Assembly (NCBI GenBank): GCA_000961805.1
Contig: LADV01000104.1
Location: forward strand, 1-14,640
DNA from: Peptococcaceae bacterium BRH_c23
GTDB lineage: Bacteria > Bacillota_B > Desulfitobacteriia > Desulfitobacteriales > Desulfitobacteriaceae
DNA: 14,640 nucleotides
Reading direction: 5' to 3'
A model generated the notes under the pieces. The model saw only the letters and a program-made list of their open reading frames with translations, was not told the origin of the DNA and did no database searches. Shown here one piece after another: positions 6,027 through 13,616 of this stretch (within the stretch, counting starts at the first letter, position 1; each line of letters opens with the position of its first letter). The translations under genes were made by a program, and so were the position numbers.

Positions 6027-6756
6027 GCTCGGGATTGTCATACCTGCAGCCGGTCAGGGCAAACGGATGGGGGCCGGGTGCAACAAGCAATTTATGAAAT
6101 TGATGGGACAGCCGATTTTAGCTCATACGATAAGACTCTTTGAAGATTCGGGTCATGTATCGGAAATTGTCATTGTAGGGGCAGAAGGTGATATTTCCGT
6201 TATTGAAGAGCTAGTGCATCACCATTCGTTTAAGAAAATTAGAGCCATTTGTCAAGGTGGTGCACTACGCCAAGATTCGGTTCGTGCGGGGGTTCAAGCT
6301 CTTAGTCCTACTATTCAACGGATAGTGGTGCATGACGGGGCGCGGCCCCTTTTGACGTTACAAGCATTTCATAAATTTCTGAGCGAGACGGAAGAGTTCA
6401 GCGCTGCTATTATGGGGATTCCTGTTAAGGATACCGTAAAACAAATCGATTTATCGAGTAAAGTGCTGGAAACATTGCCACGTGATCGTTTATGCGCTGT
6501 GCAGACCCCACAAATCTTTGACCGTAAACTATTGGAAGAAGCACACCGGCAGGCATTATCTGCGGGTTACTATGGTACTGATGATGCATCTTTGCTAGAA
6601 TGGATAGGATGTCCCGTGCAGGTGGTAGCGGGTTTGCAGGAAAATATTAAGCTGACAACGCCCGAGGATTTGTGGTTGGCTGAACGGATTTTATCGATGC
6701 GCGAGGCACGAGTCACGATGCCCGAACATAAGACAGACACGAAACATGAGAGATAA
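6013..6756 (+). CDS. ispD: 2-C-methyl-D-erythritol 4-phosphate cytidylyltransferase
   Basis: IspD catalyses the third step of the MEP isoprenoid pathway, joining CTP and MEP to give CDP-ME. The nucleotide-binding signature IPAAGQGKRMGAGCNKQF lies at residues 9-26. It is followed by GGALRQDSVRAGV, VVHDGARPLL, PVKDTVK, LCAVQTPQIF and TDDASLLE, all standard for the family. The start overlaps the preceding gene by 14 bp, with GAGGTG just upstream. The core ends near LWLAERILS. The last 17 or so residues (REARVTMPEHKTDTKHER) are not family-like and are encoded by CGA-rich heptamer repeats, so the 247-residue length exceeds the typical 225-235. The fold should be unaffected. Confidence 0.95.
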   Translation: MRLAKLGIVIPAAGQGKRMGAGCNKQFMKLMGQPILAHTIRLFEDSGHVSEIVIVGAEGDISVIEELVHHHSFKKIRAICQGGALRQDSVRAGVQALSPTIQRIVVHDGARPLLTLQAFHKFLSETEEFSAAIMGIPVKDTVKQIDLSSKVLETLPRDRLCAVQTPQIFDRKLLEEAHRQALSAGYYGTDDASLLEWIGCPVQVVAGLQENIKLTTPEDLWLAERILSMREARVTMPEHKTDTKHER

Positions 6757-6885
6757 GGCGTCAGATACGTCAGATACGATGGTATGCATTGCACGAAGTA
6801 CGGATCGCGAATCGTGGTCCATACTTCGTTCGTGCGATATTTGCTTTGGGTCTCGTACTTCGAACCTCGAACCTCGAACTTCGAG
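6702..6885 (+). repeat. CGA-rich heptamer repeats across the ispD tail and ispD-ispF gap
   Basis: Four 7-bp units in register, CGAGGCA, CGAGTCA, CGATGCC and CGAACAT, occupy 6702-6729 inside ispD. A 9-bp direct repeat, CAGATACGT/CAGATACGA, is at 6762-6779. An imperfect hairpin pairs GAAGTACGGATC (about 6794-6805) with GGTCCATACTTC. At 6851-6885 another heptamer run reads TCTCGTA, CTTCGAA, CCTCGAA, CCTCGAA, CTTCGAG. The open frame running through this gap looks like an accident of the repeats and not like protein. Confidence 0.75.
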
Positions 6886-6900
6886 AAGGGGGTGTTAGGT

Positions 6901-7380
6901 ATTAAAGTAGGAATCGGTTATGATGTACATGCTCTGGTAGAGGGGCGCCCTTTAATTCTTGGAGGGGTGGAAATTCCTTATGTAAAAGGTTTACTGGGAC
7001 ATTCGGATGCGGATGTTCTAATTCATGCGGTCATGGATTCCCTATTAGGGGCTTTGGCTTTAGGAGATATCGGCGGGCATTTTCCGGATCATGATTCCCG
7101 CTACCGAGGTATTTCGAGTCTCACTTTATTGGAGCATGTCATGGAACTCCTTGAAGCAAAGGGTTATCACGTCGGAAATATGGATAGTATCATCATGGCA
7201 GAGCAACCTAAACTTGCTCCGTTCATCTCAAAGATGCGCTATAACCTTTCGCGCGCTATGAACGTAGAGGAAGCTTGTATTTCTGTGAAAGCAACAACAA
7301 CCGAACGGTTGGGGTTTGTGGGTAGAGAAGAAGGCATAGGTGCTCAAGCCATTGTAAGCTTAGAAAAGGTTGGAGGATGA
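6901..7380 (+). CDS. ispF: 2-C-methyl-D-erythritol 2,4-cyclodiphosphate synthase, probable ATT start
   Basis: IspF cyclises CDP-ME 2-phosphate to MEcPP with loss of CMP, a later step of the pathway that ispD feeds. Family landmarks are GYDVHALVEGRPLILGG (metal ligands Asp and His), LGHSDADVLIHAVMDSLLGA, GDIGGHFPD and VKATTTERLGFVGREEGIGA. Typical IspF proteins begin one or two residues before VGIGYDVH. Counting back from that motif the codon is ATT at 6901, placed 6 nt after AAGGGGGTG, a near-complete anti-SD match at 6886-6894. That gives 159 residues, the normal length. The only nearby conventional start is GTG at 6892, which lies within the Shine-Dalgarno itself and would add MLG. The open frame extends back to 6784 through repeats, but that extension is not family-like. 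gltX follows after 3 bp. Confidence 0.9.
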   Translation: MKVGIGYDVHALVEGRPLILGGVEIPYVKGLLGHSDADVLIHAVMDSLLGALALGDIGGHFPDHDSRYRGISSLTLLEHVMELLEAKGYHVGNMDSIIMAEQPKLAPFISKMRYNLSRAMNVEEACISVKATTTERLGFVGREEGIGAQAIVSLEKVGG

Positions 7381-7383
7381 TTT

Positions 7384-8868
7384 ATGGGAATTCGCGTTCG
7401 ATTTGCACCTAGTCCAACAGGTCCACTACATATTGGTGGGGCAAGATCGGCTTTATTCAATTATTTATGGGCACGCAAAAATAAGGGGATTTTTATTGTT
7501 CGAAGTGAAGACACTGATTTAGAGCGTTCCAGCAGAGAGTCAGAGCATAACATTTTGGAAGCACTGCGTTGGTTAAATATCCAATGGGATGAGGGAATCG
7601 AGGTGGGGGGGGAACATGGCCCTTACCGCCAAACAGATCGTTTAGCACTTTACAAAGAGTATACAGAGAAGCTCATTGCCAGTGGGAATGCTTACTATTG
7701 TTACTGTTCGGAGGAGGAATTGGAACAAGAAAGGCAGGCTTTAATAGCTAAAGGGGAAACTCCGCGTTATCTAGGCAAGTGTCGACAATTAACCCCTGAA
7801 CAGAAGGCAGCGCTGGAGCTTGAAGGTCGTAAGCCTGTTGTGCGATTCCGTGTGCCGGAAGGTCAAGCGATTCATATTTCTGATCAGGTTCGTGGGGATG
7901 TTGTTTTTGATAGTGATGGAATTGGGGATTACGTAATTGTTAAATCGGATGGGATACCTACCTATAATTTTGCAGTGGTGGTCGATGATCTTACCATGAA
8001 AATCACGCATGTTATTCGGGGAGAGGAACATCTATCGAATACACCACGCCAAGTTCTGATTTATCAAGCCTTGGGGTTGTCCGCCCCTGAATTTGCGCAT
8101 ATTTCTCTCATTCTTAATACGGAAGGTGGGAAAATGAGCAAACGCGACGGAGATACTGCCGTCATAGACTATCAGAAAAAAGGGTATCTACCGGAAGCGA
8201 TTGTCAACTTTATTGCCCTTCTTGGTTGGGCTCCTTCTGGAGAAGAAGAGTTTTATACCTTGGCTGCGTTGACAGAAGCGTTTTCGCTAGACCGTGTTTC
8301 TAAGAGCCCTGCTGTGTTTGATCGACATAAGTTAAACTATATTAACTCTCATTACATTAAAAAGACTGCGCCAGAACGGTTGGCAGAGCTTGCGTTGCCT
8401 CATGTAGAGGAATTGGGTATTAGTCCTCTCGGAGAGCGGTCTGCAGAGCAACAACAGTGGCTTAACGATTTTATTAGGGCCATCTCTGAGAAAATATCCT
8501 ATATGGCAGAAGCCAAGGAATTCGTACATTATTTCCATGGCGATGTACCACTTAGTGCGGAAGGGGAAGCCTTGGAGGTGTTAAGGGGCGAGCAGGTGTC
8601 CAGTGTCTTGGCCTTATTCAAGGATAAAATACTAGAGTTGGATGTACTTTCTGGAGCGAACGTCAAAACGCTTTTGAAGCAGATAACCAAAGAGTTAAAG
8701 CTTGGAGGCAAATTGGTATTTATGCCAGTGCGAGTGGCTTTGACCGGACAGATACACGGACCAGAACTTTATGATGTCATCCCATTGTTGGGGCGCGAGA
8801 ACGTCTTAAAACGGATTGAAGTGACTAAGGCGCATTATTTGTCGAAGGTTCCTCTATCAAACAATTAG
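7384..8868 (+). CDS. gltX: Glutamyl-tRNA synthetase
   Basis: This class I aminoacyl-tRNA synthetase charges tRNA-Glu. In most Firmicutes it also mischarges tRNA-Gln for later amidation; that breadth is family knowledge, not visible here. The HIGH-type motif appears as PSPTGPLHIGGARSALFNYL at residues 9-28, and the KMSKS loop as GGKMSKRDGDTAV. A zinc-knuckle-like CYC...KCR is partly conserved: the fourth ligand found in E. coli (His) is Gln. The helical anticodon-binding domain occupies roughly residues 330-485. At 494 residues the length is usual. GGAGG precedes the ATG by 8 nt and overlaps the ispF stop, indicating the same transcript. There is no T-box before it. Confidence 0.96.
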   Translation: MGIRVRFAPSPTGPLHIGGARSALFNYLWARKNKGIFIVRSEDTDLERSSRESEHNILEALRWLNIQWDEGIEVGGEHGPYRQTDRLALYKEYTEKLIASGNAYYCYCSEEELEQERQALIAKGETPRYLGKCRQLTPEQKAALELEGRKPVVRFRVPEGQAIHISDQVRGDVVFDSDGIGDYVIVKSDGIPTYNFAVVVDDLTMKITHVIRGEEHLSNTPRQVLIYQALGLSAPEFAHISLILNTEGGKMSKRDGDTAVIDYQKKGYLPEAIVNFIALLGWAPSGEEEFYTLAALTEAFSLDRVSKSPAVFDRHKLNYINSHYIKKTAPERLAELALPHVEELGISPLGERSAEQQQWLNDFIRAISEKISYMAEAKEFVHYFHGDVPLSAEGEALEVLRGEQVSSVLALFKDKILELDVLSGANVKTLLKQITKELKLGGKLVFMPVRVALTGQIHGPELYDVIPLLGRENVLKRIEVTKAHYLSKVPLSNN

Positions 8869-8885
8869 GTTTAGGTTGTTATTGA

Positions 8886-8914
8886 TTGACAGCAATTAAA
8901 GACTACCCTATAAT
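8886..8914 (+). promoter_or_regulatory. Consensus sigma-A promoter of the T-box/cysES transcript
   Basis: TTGACA (8886-8891) and TATAAT (8909-8914) are both perfect, with a 17-bp spacer. Initiation near 8921 gives a leader of about 375 nt to cysE. The promoter starts 17 bp after the gltX stop. Confidence 0.88.
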
Positions 8915-8920
8915 AGGTAC

Positions 8921-9183
8921 AAAATTAGTTCTAAAATTATTAATTTAATGAGTCTTAGGCGATGATGAGAAAGAGTACAAAAAGGAATTGCGACAAGCGA
9001 GGATGGGGTAGTGGAAGCCATTTGCAAGGAATTTTTAGAAGTGCGTCTCGGAGTTGATTGGAAGAAGGGAAAGTATTCCGATCCGTCGTAACTGCGTTAA
9101 AGTTATAAGCTGGAACGACATGGTCGTTCAATCAGAGTGGGACCGCGGAACCTTTCGTCTCTGGACGAAGGGTTCCGCTTTTT
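8921..9183 (+). promoter_or_regulatory. T-box riboswitch, probably reading tRNA-Cys
   Basis: The leader shows the T-box signature AGAGTGGGACCGCGG at 9134-9148, just before an intrinsic terminator. Stem I contains GAGAAAGAGTAC at 8967-8978 (the AGTA S-turn strand) and GTGGAAGCC at the apex. On the descending side, AGAAG-TGC-G is laid out like the specifier loop of glycyl T-boxes, where AGGC follows CGAA. This places TGC, a cysteine codon, at 9042-9044. Uncharged tRNA-Cys should bind and favour the antiterminator, switching on cysE and cysS, while charged tRNA allows termination. The specifier assignment is by eye but agrees with the genes controlled. About 110 nt separate the terminator from cysE. 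Confidence 0.9.
9145..9183 (+). terminator. T-box regulatory terminator
   Basis: GCGGAACCTTTCGTC (9145-9159) pairs with GACGAAGGGTTCCGC (9164-9178) around a TCTG loop, with one G.U wobble, followed by TTTTT. Its 5' arm overlaps the T-box sequence, so the terminator and antiterminator are mutually exclusive. Confidence 0.92.
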
Positions 9184-9217
9184 GTATTCATTTTATGAGT
9201 ATTTGAATAAACCAGCT

Positions 9218-9252
9218 CGTGATTCGATATTCGAACCACGAACCACGACTCT
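9218..9252 (+). repeat. Heptamer repeat run in the cysE leader
   Basis: Five 7-bp units lie in register: CGTGATT, CGATATT, CGAACCA, CGAACCA, CGACTCT. They sit between the T-box terminator and the cysE ribosome binding site, so they are part of the read-through mRNA. The same unit type occurs at other operon junctions in the window. Confidence 0.7.
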
Positions 9253-9296
9253 GCGGTTAGCCATCGGATATTGTGAAGGAAAAGGGTGTGGATAAG

Positions 9297-10040
9297 ATGT
9301 TTCAGCAGATAAGGCGCGATATTCGAGTTATTTTTGAGCGTGATCCAGCAGCCAAAAGTATTTGGGAGGTTATATTCTGTTATCCAGGGTTTCATGCTGT
9401 CCTTATCCACCGAATGGCTCATTGGTTGTATCTGCGTAATCTGGTGCTCTTGCCGCGAATGATCTCTCAGCTCTCCCGCTTTCTGACTGGGATTGAAATC
9501 CATCCTGGTGCGAAGATCGGGCAAGGTCTCTTTATTGACCATGGCACGGGTGTGGTCATCGGCGAAACTGCGGAAGTAGGTGATAACGTTACCTTATACC
9601 AGGGAGTAACCTTAGGTGGAACCGGTAAAGAGAAGGGCAAGAGGCATCCGACCATTGGAAATAATGTGGTGATTGGGGCAGGGGCCAGAGTATTAGGTTC
9701 TTTCAAAGTTGGAGATAATGTAAAAATCGGAGCAGGTTCGGTGGTTAATAAACCTGTCCCAAGTGACACAACAGTCGTGGGGGTTCCGGGCCGGATTGTC
9801 CTGCACCATGGGGTCCCGATTAAAGACCCGGATTTAAGACATGATGACCTACCCGATCCAGTGAACGAGATGCTAAGGTGCTTGATGCAGCGTGTTGAAT
9901 ATTTAGAACAACGATTAAAGGAGGAGAGTCGATACAATGTCTTTGAAATTATACAACACAATGACCCGCCAAAAGGAACCATTCCAACCACGAGAGAGCA
10001 ACAAAGTTGCAATGTATGTCTGCGGACCGACGACCTATAA
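9297..10040 (+). CDS. cysE: Serine O-acetyltransferase
   Basis: CysE makes O-acetylserine from serine and acetyl-CoA, the first committed step of cysteine synthesis. The N-terminal helical domain ([21 protein letters not shown]) is followed from about residue 60 by left-handed beta-helix hexapeptide repeats. Among these are [25 protein letters not shown] (His in DHG) and [22 protein letters not shown] at 9297 is preferred over GTG 9288 and TTG 9273 because relatives begin at the MF residues. A normal protein would end near RLKEE. Here the frame runs on for about 34 codons inside cysS, adding [15 protein letters not shown] and a tail with CNVC, for 247 residues against a usual 215-225. T-box control above cysE links O-acetylserine production to tRNA-Cys charging. 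Confidence 0.94.
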   Translation: MFQQIRRDIRVIFERDPAAKSIWEVIFCYPGFHAVLIHRMAHWLYLRNLVLLPRMISQLSRFLTGIEIHPGAKIGQGLFIDHGTGVVIGETAEVGDNVTLYQGVTLGGTGKEKGKRHPTIGNNVVIGAGARVLGSFKVGDNVKIGAGSVVNKPVPSDTTVVGVPGRIVLHHGVPIKDPDLRHDDLPDPVNEMLRCLMQRVEYLEQRLKEESRYNVFEIIQHNDPPKGTIPTTREQQSCNVCLRTDDL

Positions 10041-11370
10041 TTATTTTCATGCTGGGAATGGGCGGATGTTTGTCGTATTTGACATGATTAGGCGTTATTT
10101 TATCTATAAAGGCTATGACGTTCGTTATATACAGAACTTTACGGATGTGGATGATAAAATTATTCAACGAGGGAACGTCGAAGGAATGGAACCACTGGCT
10201 TTAGGCCAGAAATATATAGAAGAATATTTCAAGGATGCCAAGGCCCTAAATCTTCTTCCGGCTACAATACACCCCAAGGCTACAGAGCATATTCCAGAAA
10301 TGATCGAGATTATTCAAGGGCTTATCGATACGGGGTTAGGGTACGAAGTGGAGGGAGATGTTTACTTTGCAGTAGATCATTTTCCGGACTACGGGAAACT
10401 ATCTGGAAGAACCCTCGAAGATATGAAGGCCGGCGCAAGGGTTGAGGTGGATGAACGAAAACACCATCCGATGGACTTTGCACTTTGGAAAAAGGCCAAG
10501 CCTGGAGAACCGGCTTGGGAAAGTCCGTGGGGTAAAGGACGCCCAGGTTGGCACATTGAGTGCACCGCTATGTCCTTAAAATATCTGGGAGCAGACTTTG
10601 ATATTCACGGTGGCGGGGAAGATCTAGCGTTCCCTCATCATGAAAACGAGATTGCCCAAACAGAAGGGTACCTGAAAGGTCAGACCTTCGCCCGTTATTG
10701 GATGCATAATGCCTTTCTTACCATTAATCAAGAAAAAATGTCAAAATCCTTAGGGAACTTTTTTACAGTCCGGGAGTTGCTCGAAAATTCTACGGGGGAA
10801 GTCATTCGCTTTTATTTACTGGGAACGCATTATCGCAGTCCCTTAGACTTTAGTGAGCAAAACTTAGTCATGGCCCAAAAAGGGTTGGAGCGGTTGCAAA
10901 CCAGTGTTCGTTTGGCCCAAGAAGTCTTGGATCGTGAAGGCTCACCTATCAACAAGCAAACACAAGACGAATTATTGAAGGCGGCTAAGGATGCCCGTGA
11001 AGCGTTTGAAAAGGCCATGGATGATGACTTTAATTCAGCTTTGGCTTATGCCGCGCTCTTTGAATTAGCCAAGATAATGAATGGGTATGTTCAGGAACAT
11101 CCTGCCCCTTCAGAAGGATTGGTACAGGCTCAAAAGACCCTAATAGAGCTTGGAACGGTACTTGGCTTTGATTTACTTCATCCTGAGAATGTTCGCGTCG
11201 AAAACGAGGAAATGCTCGCTCAAGTAATGGAGGTCGTTTTGCAGATTCGTTCACGATCTCGCCAGAAAAAAGATTGGGAAATGGCAGATTTTATTCGAGA
11301 TGGACTGAAAGAAAAGGGTATCTTGATCGAAGATACTCCACAAGGTGCCAGGTGGCAAATTAAGAAGTAG
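9937..11370 (+). CDS. cysS: Cysteinyl-tRNA synthetase
   Basis: This cytoplasmic class I synthetase charges tRNA-Cys using zinc to select cysteine. Motifs in order are [18 protein letters not shown] (first zinc Cys29, with HAGN in place of the common HIGN), [11 protein letters not shown] (second Cys), [19 protein letters not shown] (zinc His and Glu), and [15 protein letters not shown] with the KMSKS Lys at 267. The helical anticodon-binding region fills the C-terminal third. At 477 residues the length is standard. The ATG at 9937 has AAAGGAGGA about 11 nt upstream and matches relatives that begin MSLKLYNT. It overlaps the cysE reading frame by 104 bp in a different frame, so the two are translated from one T-box-controlled mRNA. 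Confidence 0.96.
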   Translation: MSLKLYNTMTRQKEPFQPRESNKVAMYVCGPTTYNYFHAGNGRMFVVFDMIRRYFIYKGYDVRYIQNFTDVDDKIIQRGNVEGMEPLALGQKYIEEYFKDAKALNLLPATIHPKATEHIPEMIEIIQGLIDTGLGYEVEGDVYFAVDHFPDYGKLSGRTLEDMKAGARVEVDERKHHPMDFALWKKAKPGEPAWESPWGKGRPGWHIECTAMSLKYLGADFDIHGGGEDLAFPHHENEIAQTEGYLKGQTFARYWMHNAFLTINQEKMSKSLGNFFTVRELLENSTGEVIRFYLLGTHYRSPLDFSEQNLVMAQKGLERLQTSVRLAQEVLDREGSPINKQTQDELLKAAKDAREAFEKAMDDDFNSALAYAALFELAKIMNGYVQEHPAPSEGLVQAQKTLIELGTVLGFDLLHPENVRVENEEMLAQVMEVVLQIRSRSRQKKDWEMADFIRDGLKEKGILIEDTPQGARWQIKK

Positions 11371-11383
11371 TGAAAGGTGACGT

Positions 11384-11797
11384 ATGCGAAATTGGCAAGA
11401 AATGAATGCCTTAACTCTAGCGTATTTAGGAGATGCAGTCTATGAGCTTTGGGTTCGTACGCATTTATTAGAACTGGGGCATGAAAAGGTCAGGGAACTT
11501 CATAAGCAGGCCGTTAGTTATGTGCGCGCAAGTACTCAAGCGCGAGTTTTACACGTTCTTTGGCCAGAGCTTGACGAGGTTGAACAGCAAGTCGTTCTGC
11601 GCGGACGCAATGCCAAGGGCGGGCATCCAAAAAACGTTGATGTTGTAACTTACCGTCATGCAACTGCGTTTGAAAGCTTAGTGGGCTATTGGCAATTGAA
11701 CGGCCAAAGCGAGCGCATGGGATGGGCGTTTAGTCATGTAGATAGGATTCTTCTTCATGAAGGAGCGGAGAAAGACGTCGCTTCGGAGTGTAAGTAA
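11384..11797 (+). CDS. mrnC: Mini-ribonuclease III
   Basis: Mini-III is an RNase III-type nuclease without a double-stranded RNA-binding domain. In Bacillus subtilis it trims the ends of 23S rRNA precursors. The 137-residue product is one RNase III domain. The catalytic signature reads LAYLGDAVYELWVRTHLL (Asp17, Glu21), and the second acidic cluster is in RGRNAKGGHPKNVDVVTYR, followed by ATAFESLVGY. Small size and placement directly after cysS are both characteristic of mrnC. The start follows AAAGGTGA, 13 bp after the cysS stop. thyX begins 24 bp downstream. Confidence 0.93.
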   Translation: MRNWQEMNALTLAYLGDAVYELWVRTHLLELGHEKVRELHKQAVSYVRASTQARVLHVLWPELDEVEQQVVLRGRNAKGGHPKNVDVVTYRHATAFESLVGYWQLNGQSERMGWAFSHVDRILLHEGAEKDVASECK

Positions 11798-11821
11798 GAG
11801 GAGAAAGGGGAGAATCTTTCG

Positions 11822-12508
11822 ATGAGGGTAGAACTAATTCAGCACACTCCAGATCCAGAGAAAGTAGTAGCTGCCGCTGCTCGCTTATGTTACTCTGCAG
11901 ACCCGGTATCCGATTTATTAGAGCAATTAGACGATGATAGGGTGGCGAGTTTTGTCCGAAAGTTGCAGGAAATGGGTCATCTTTCTCCTTTTGAACATGT
12001 GAGTTTTCAATTTTCAATTGATGGTGTTTCGAGAGCCCTATCCCATCAGCTGGTGCGCCATCGAATTGCTAGTTATTCTCAACGTTCTCAGCGTTATGTT
12101 GCTGAGAAGGGATTTAAGTATGTAATTCCACCGAGTGTAAAACGGAATCCGGAGGCCTTAGAGCGGTTTGAGATGGTTATGGCTCGTCTACAGGAAGACT
12201 ATCAGGAACTTTTGAATTTCGTACCTGCTGAGGATGCTCGCTATGTTTTACCGAACGCTTGTACCACTTCTCTGATGGCTTCATTTAATGTCCGATCGTT
12301 ATTGAATTTCTTTGAACATCGAACCTGTATAAGAGCTCAGTGGGAGATTCGTTTTTTGGCAGAAAAGATGTTGGAATTAGTTCGGGAGGTAGCTCCAAAT
12401 CTCTTCTGCGAAGCAGGTCCAACCTGTATCACTAGGGGAGTCTGTCATCAGGGTACTTATAGTTGTGGAAGATTGAAAACCCTCGAAGGAAAGAAGGAAG
12501 CTACTTGA
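11822..12508 (+). CDS. thyX: Flavin-dependent thymidylate synthase
   Basis: ThyX converts dUMP to dTMP using FAD, NADPH and methylenetetrahydrofolate, replacing ThyA in many anaerobes. The defining RHR-X7-S motif is RHRIASYSQRS at residues 79-89, followed by QRY. Other landmarks are the N-terminal VELIQHTPDPE, GHLSPFEHVSF with its FAD-contacting His, and RYVLPNACTTSLMASFNVRSLLNFFEHR, which carries substrate-binding Arg and Asn residues. At 228 residues the protein is of typical size. AAAGGGGAG precedes the ATG by 9 nt. The stop overlaps the probable TTG start of rlmB. Confidence 0.96.
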   Translation: MRVELIQHTPDPEKVVAAAARLCYSADPVSDLLEQLDDDRVASFVRKLQEMGHLSPFEHVSFQFSIDGVSRALSHQLVRHRIASYSQRSQRYVAEKGFKYVIPPSVKRNPEALERFEMVMARLQEDYQELLNFVPAEDARYVLPNACTTSLMASFNVRSLLNFFEHRTCIRAQWEIRFLAEKMLELVREVAPNLFCEAGPTCITRGVCHQGTYSCGRLKTLEGKKEAT

Positions 12509-13275
12509 ACGACGAAATGGTTTATGGAAAAAATCCCGTGGTAGAACTTTTAAAAAGTGGAAAACCCATTAATAAAGTCCTCTTTCTTGCGGAAGGACCA
12601 GGCGGACGGAACCAAGACATAGTTGCTTCACTGCATGAACGAAATATTCCGTATCAATTTGTGGACCGTCAGACTCTAGACCGTTTAACCAATCGTGAAC
12701 GGCACCAGGGAATGCTTGCCTATGTCGCGGCTAGGGAGTATGCCAGTATTGAGGATATCCTTGCTTTAGCTGAGGAGCGGCAAGAGGACCCCTTTATATT
12801 GATGCTTGATGAGATCGAGGACCCACATAATTTGGGGGCCTTGCTGAGAACCGCGGACGCTGTCGGGGCCCATGGGGTGATTATTCCAAAACGTCGAAGT
12901 GTTGCCTTGACAGGTACAGTCGCCAAAACCTCAGCAGGGGCAGTGGAACATGTCCTAGTAGCGCGAGTGAGCAATTTGGTTCAAACTTTAAAAGACTTGC
13001 AGAAGAAAGGGTGTTGGGTTTCTGGGGCAGAAGCAGGAGGGAACGCTGTTTTTGAAGCAGATCTCACGGGTTCTCGAGTTATCATTATTGGCAGTGAGGG
13101 AAAAGGCATCAGCCGTTTACTCCGAGAAAGTTGTGACGAGATTGTCAGTATACCTATGAAGGGTAAGGTCAGTTCCTTAAACGCTAGTGTTGCAGGGTCG
13201 ATCATGCTTTATGAAGTACTCAGGCAAAGAGCAAGCTCGAGCCACGTAGCGCGAGGGGTAAAGCAGGAGGGGTAA
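12505..13275 (+). CDS. rlmB: 23S rRNA 2'-O-methyltransferase, TrmH/SpoU family (RlmB-like)
   Basis: RlmB enzymes use SAM to 2'-O-methylate a guanosine in 23S rRNA domain V (G2251 in E. coli). The N-terminal ~75 residues (VYGKNPVVELLKSG to NRERHQGMLAYV) form the small RNA-binding substrate domain. The SpoU knot domain shows motif 1 LDEIEDPHNLGALLRTADA, motif 2 IIIGSEGKGISRLL and motif 3 IPMKGKVSSLNASVAGSIMLYE. I favour TTG at 12505, which overlaps the thyX stop as TTGA and has AAGGA 6 nt upstream, giving 256 residues. ATG at 12517 is a possible alternative but lies 18 nt from that Shine-Dalgarno. The tail after LRQRASSS is not family-like and runs into CGA-rich repeats. Exact target specificity within the TrmH family is inferred. 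Confidence 0.92.
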   Translation: MNDEMVYGKNPVVELLKSGKPINKVLFLAEGPGGRNQDIVASLHERNIPYQFVDRQTLDRLTNRERHQGMLAYVAAREYASIEDILALAEERQEDPFILMLDEIEDPHNLGALLRTADAVGAHGVIIPKRRSVALTGTVAKTSAGAVEHVLVARVSNLVQTLKDLQKKGCWVSGAEAGGNAVFEADLTGSRVIIIGSEGKGISRLLRESCDEIVSIPMKGKVSSLNASVAGSIMLYEVLRQRASSSHVARGVKQEG

Positions 13276-13490
13276 GGCACGAAACACGAAACACGAGGCA
13301 CGAAACATGAGGCTCGATGGACGAACACGGGGTGAGGTGTGATTGTGATGGGCAATTTCGAAAACTTTAGCTTCCAAACAATACCAGCTCGAATTTAACC
13401 CCTAGTGCCTCGAACCCCCTGAATAGCTAGGTTTGCAGAGAACTCTGAGCCTCAATCTTCGAACTTCGCGCCTTGAGTCTCGCTAATAGC
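13276..13490 (+). repeat. Heptamer tandem repeats between rlmB and sigH
   Basis: Six 7-bp units in perfect register occupy 13278-13319: CACGAAA, CACGAAA, CACGAGG, CACGAAA, CATGAGG, CTCGATG. GACGAAC follows. A second run at 13446-13487 reads TGAGCCT, CAATCTT, CGAACTT, CGCGCCT, TGAGTCT, CGCTAAT. CGAA words at 13390 and 13411 share the same 7-bp phase. TGAGGCTC (13308-13315) and GAGCCTCA (13447-13454) are inverted copies that could pair over about 130 nt. The 341-bp gap between rlmB and sigH holds these repeats and the sigH promoter and leader. I see no convincing gene or terminator in it. Confidence 0.78.
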
Positions 13491-13513
13491 GACAGAAGAA
13501 CCAAAACTTCGCC

Positions 13514-13543
13514 TTGACGCTTTTCTTTAGGGTCGAGTATAAT
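13514..13543 (+). promoter_or_regulatory. Sigma-A promoter of the sigH gene
   Basis: TTGACG (13514-13519) and TATAAT (13538-13543) are 18 bp apart, giving a leader of about 65 nt. The leader contains small hairpins such as CTCG-TGGA-CGAG. This indicates vegetative sigma-A transcription. In Bacillus sigH is repressed by AbrB, but I cannot identify an operator here. Confidence 0.8.
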
Positions 13544-13616
13544 GATAATGTTCTCGTGGACGAGGGCTACGCGAGATAGCGTCTTCTTTTTGACGACATT
13601 GTAGGGGGGATCAACT

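Noticed and set aside
6784..6900. N-terminal extension of ispF
   Set aside because: The added residues come from repeat DNA, are unlike IspF relatives, and a strong Shine-Dalgarno lies downstream at 6886-6894.
9467..10012. 181-codon minus-strand frame opposite cysE
   Set aside because: It is antisense to a strongly conserved enzyme and its residues show no family motifs. The length reflects codon bias of cysE on the other strand.
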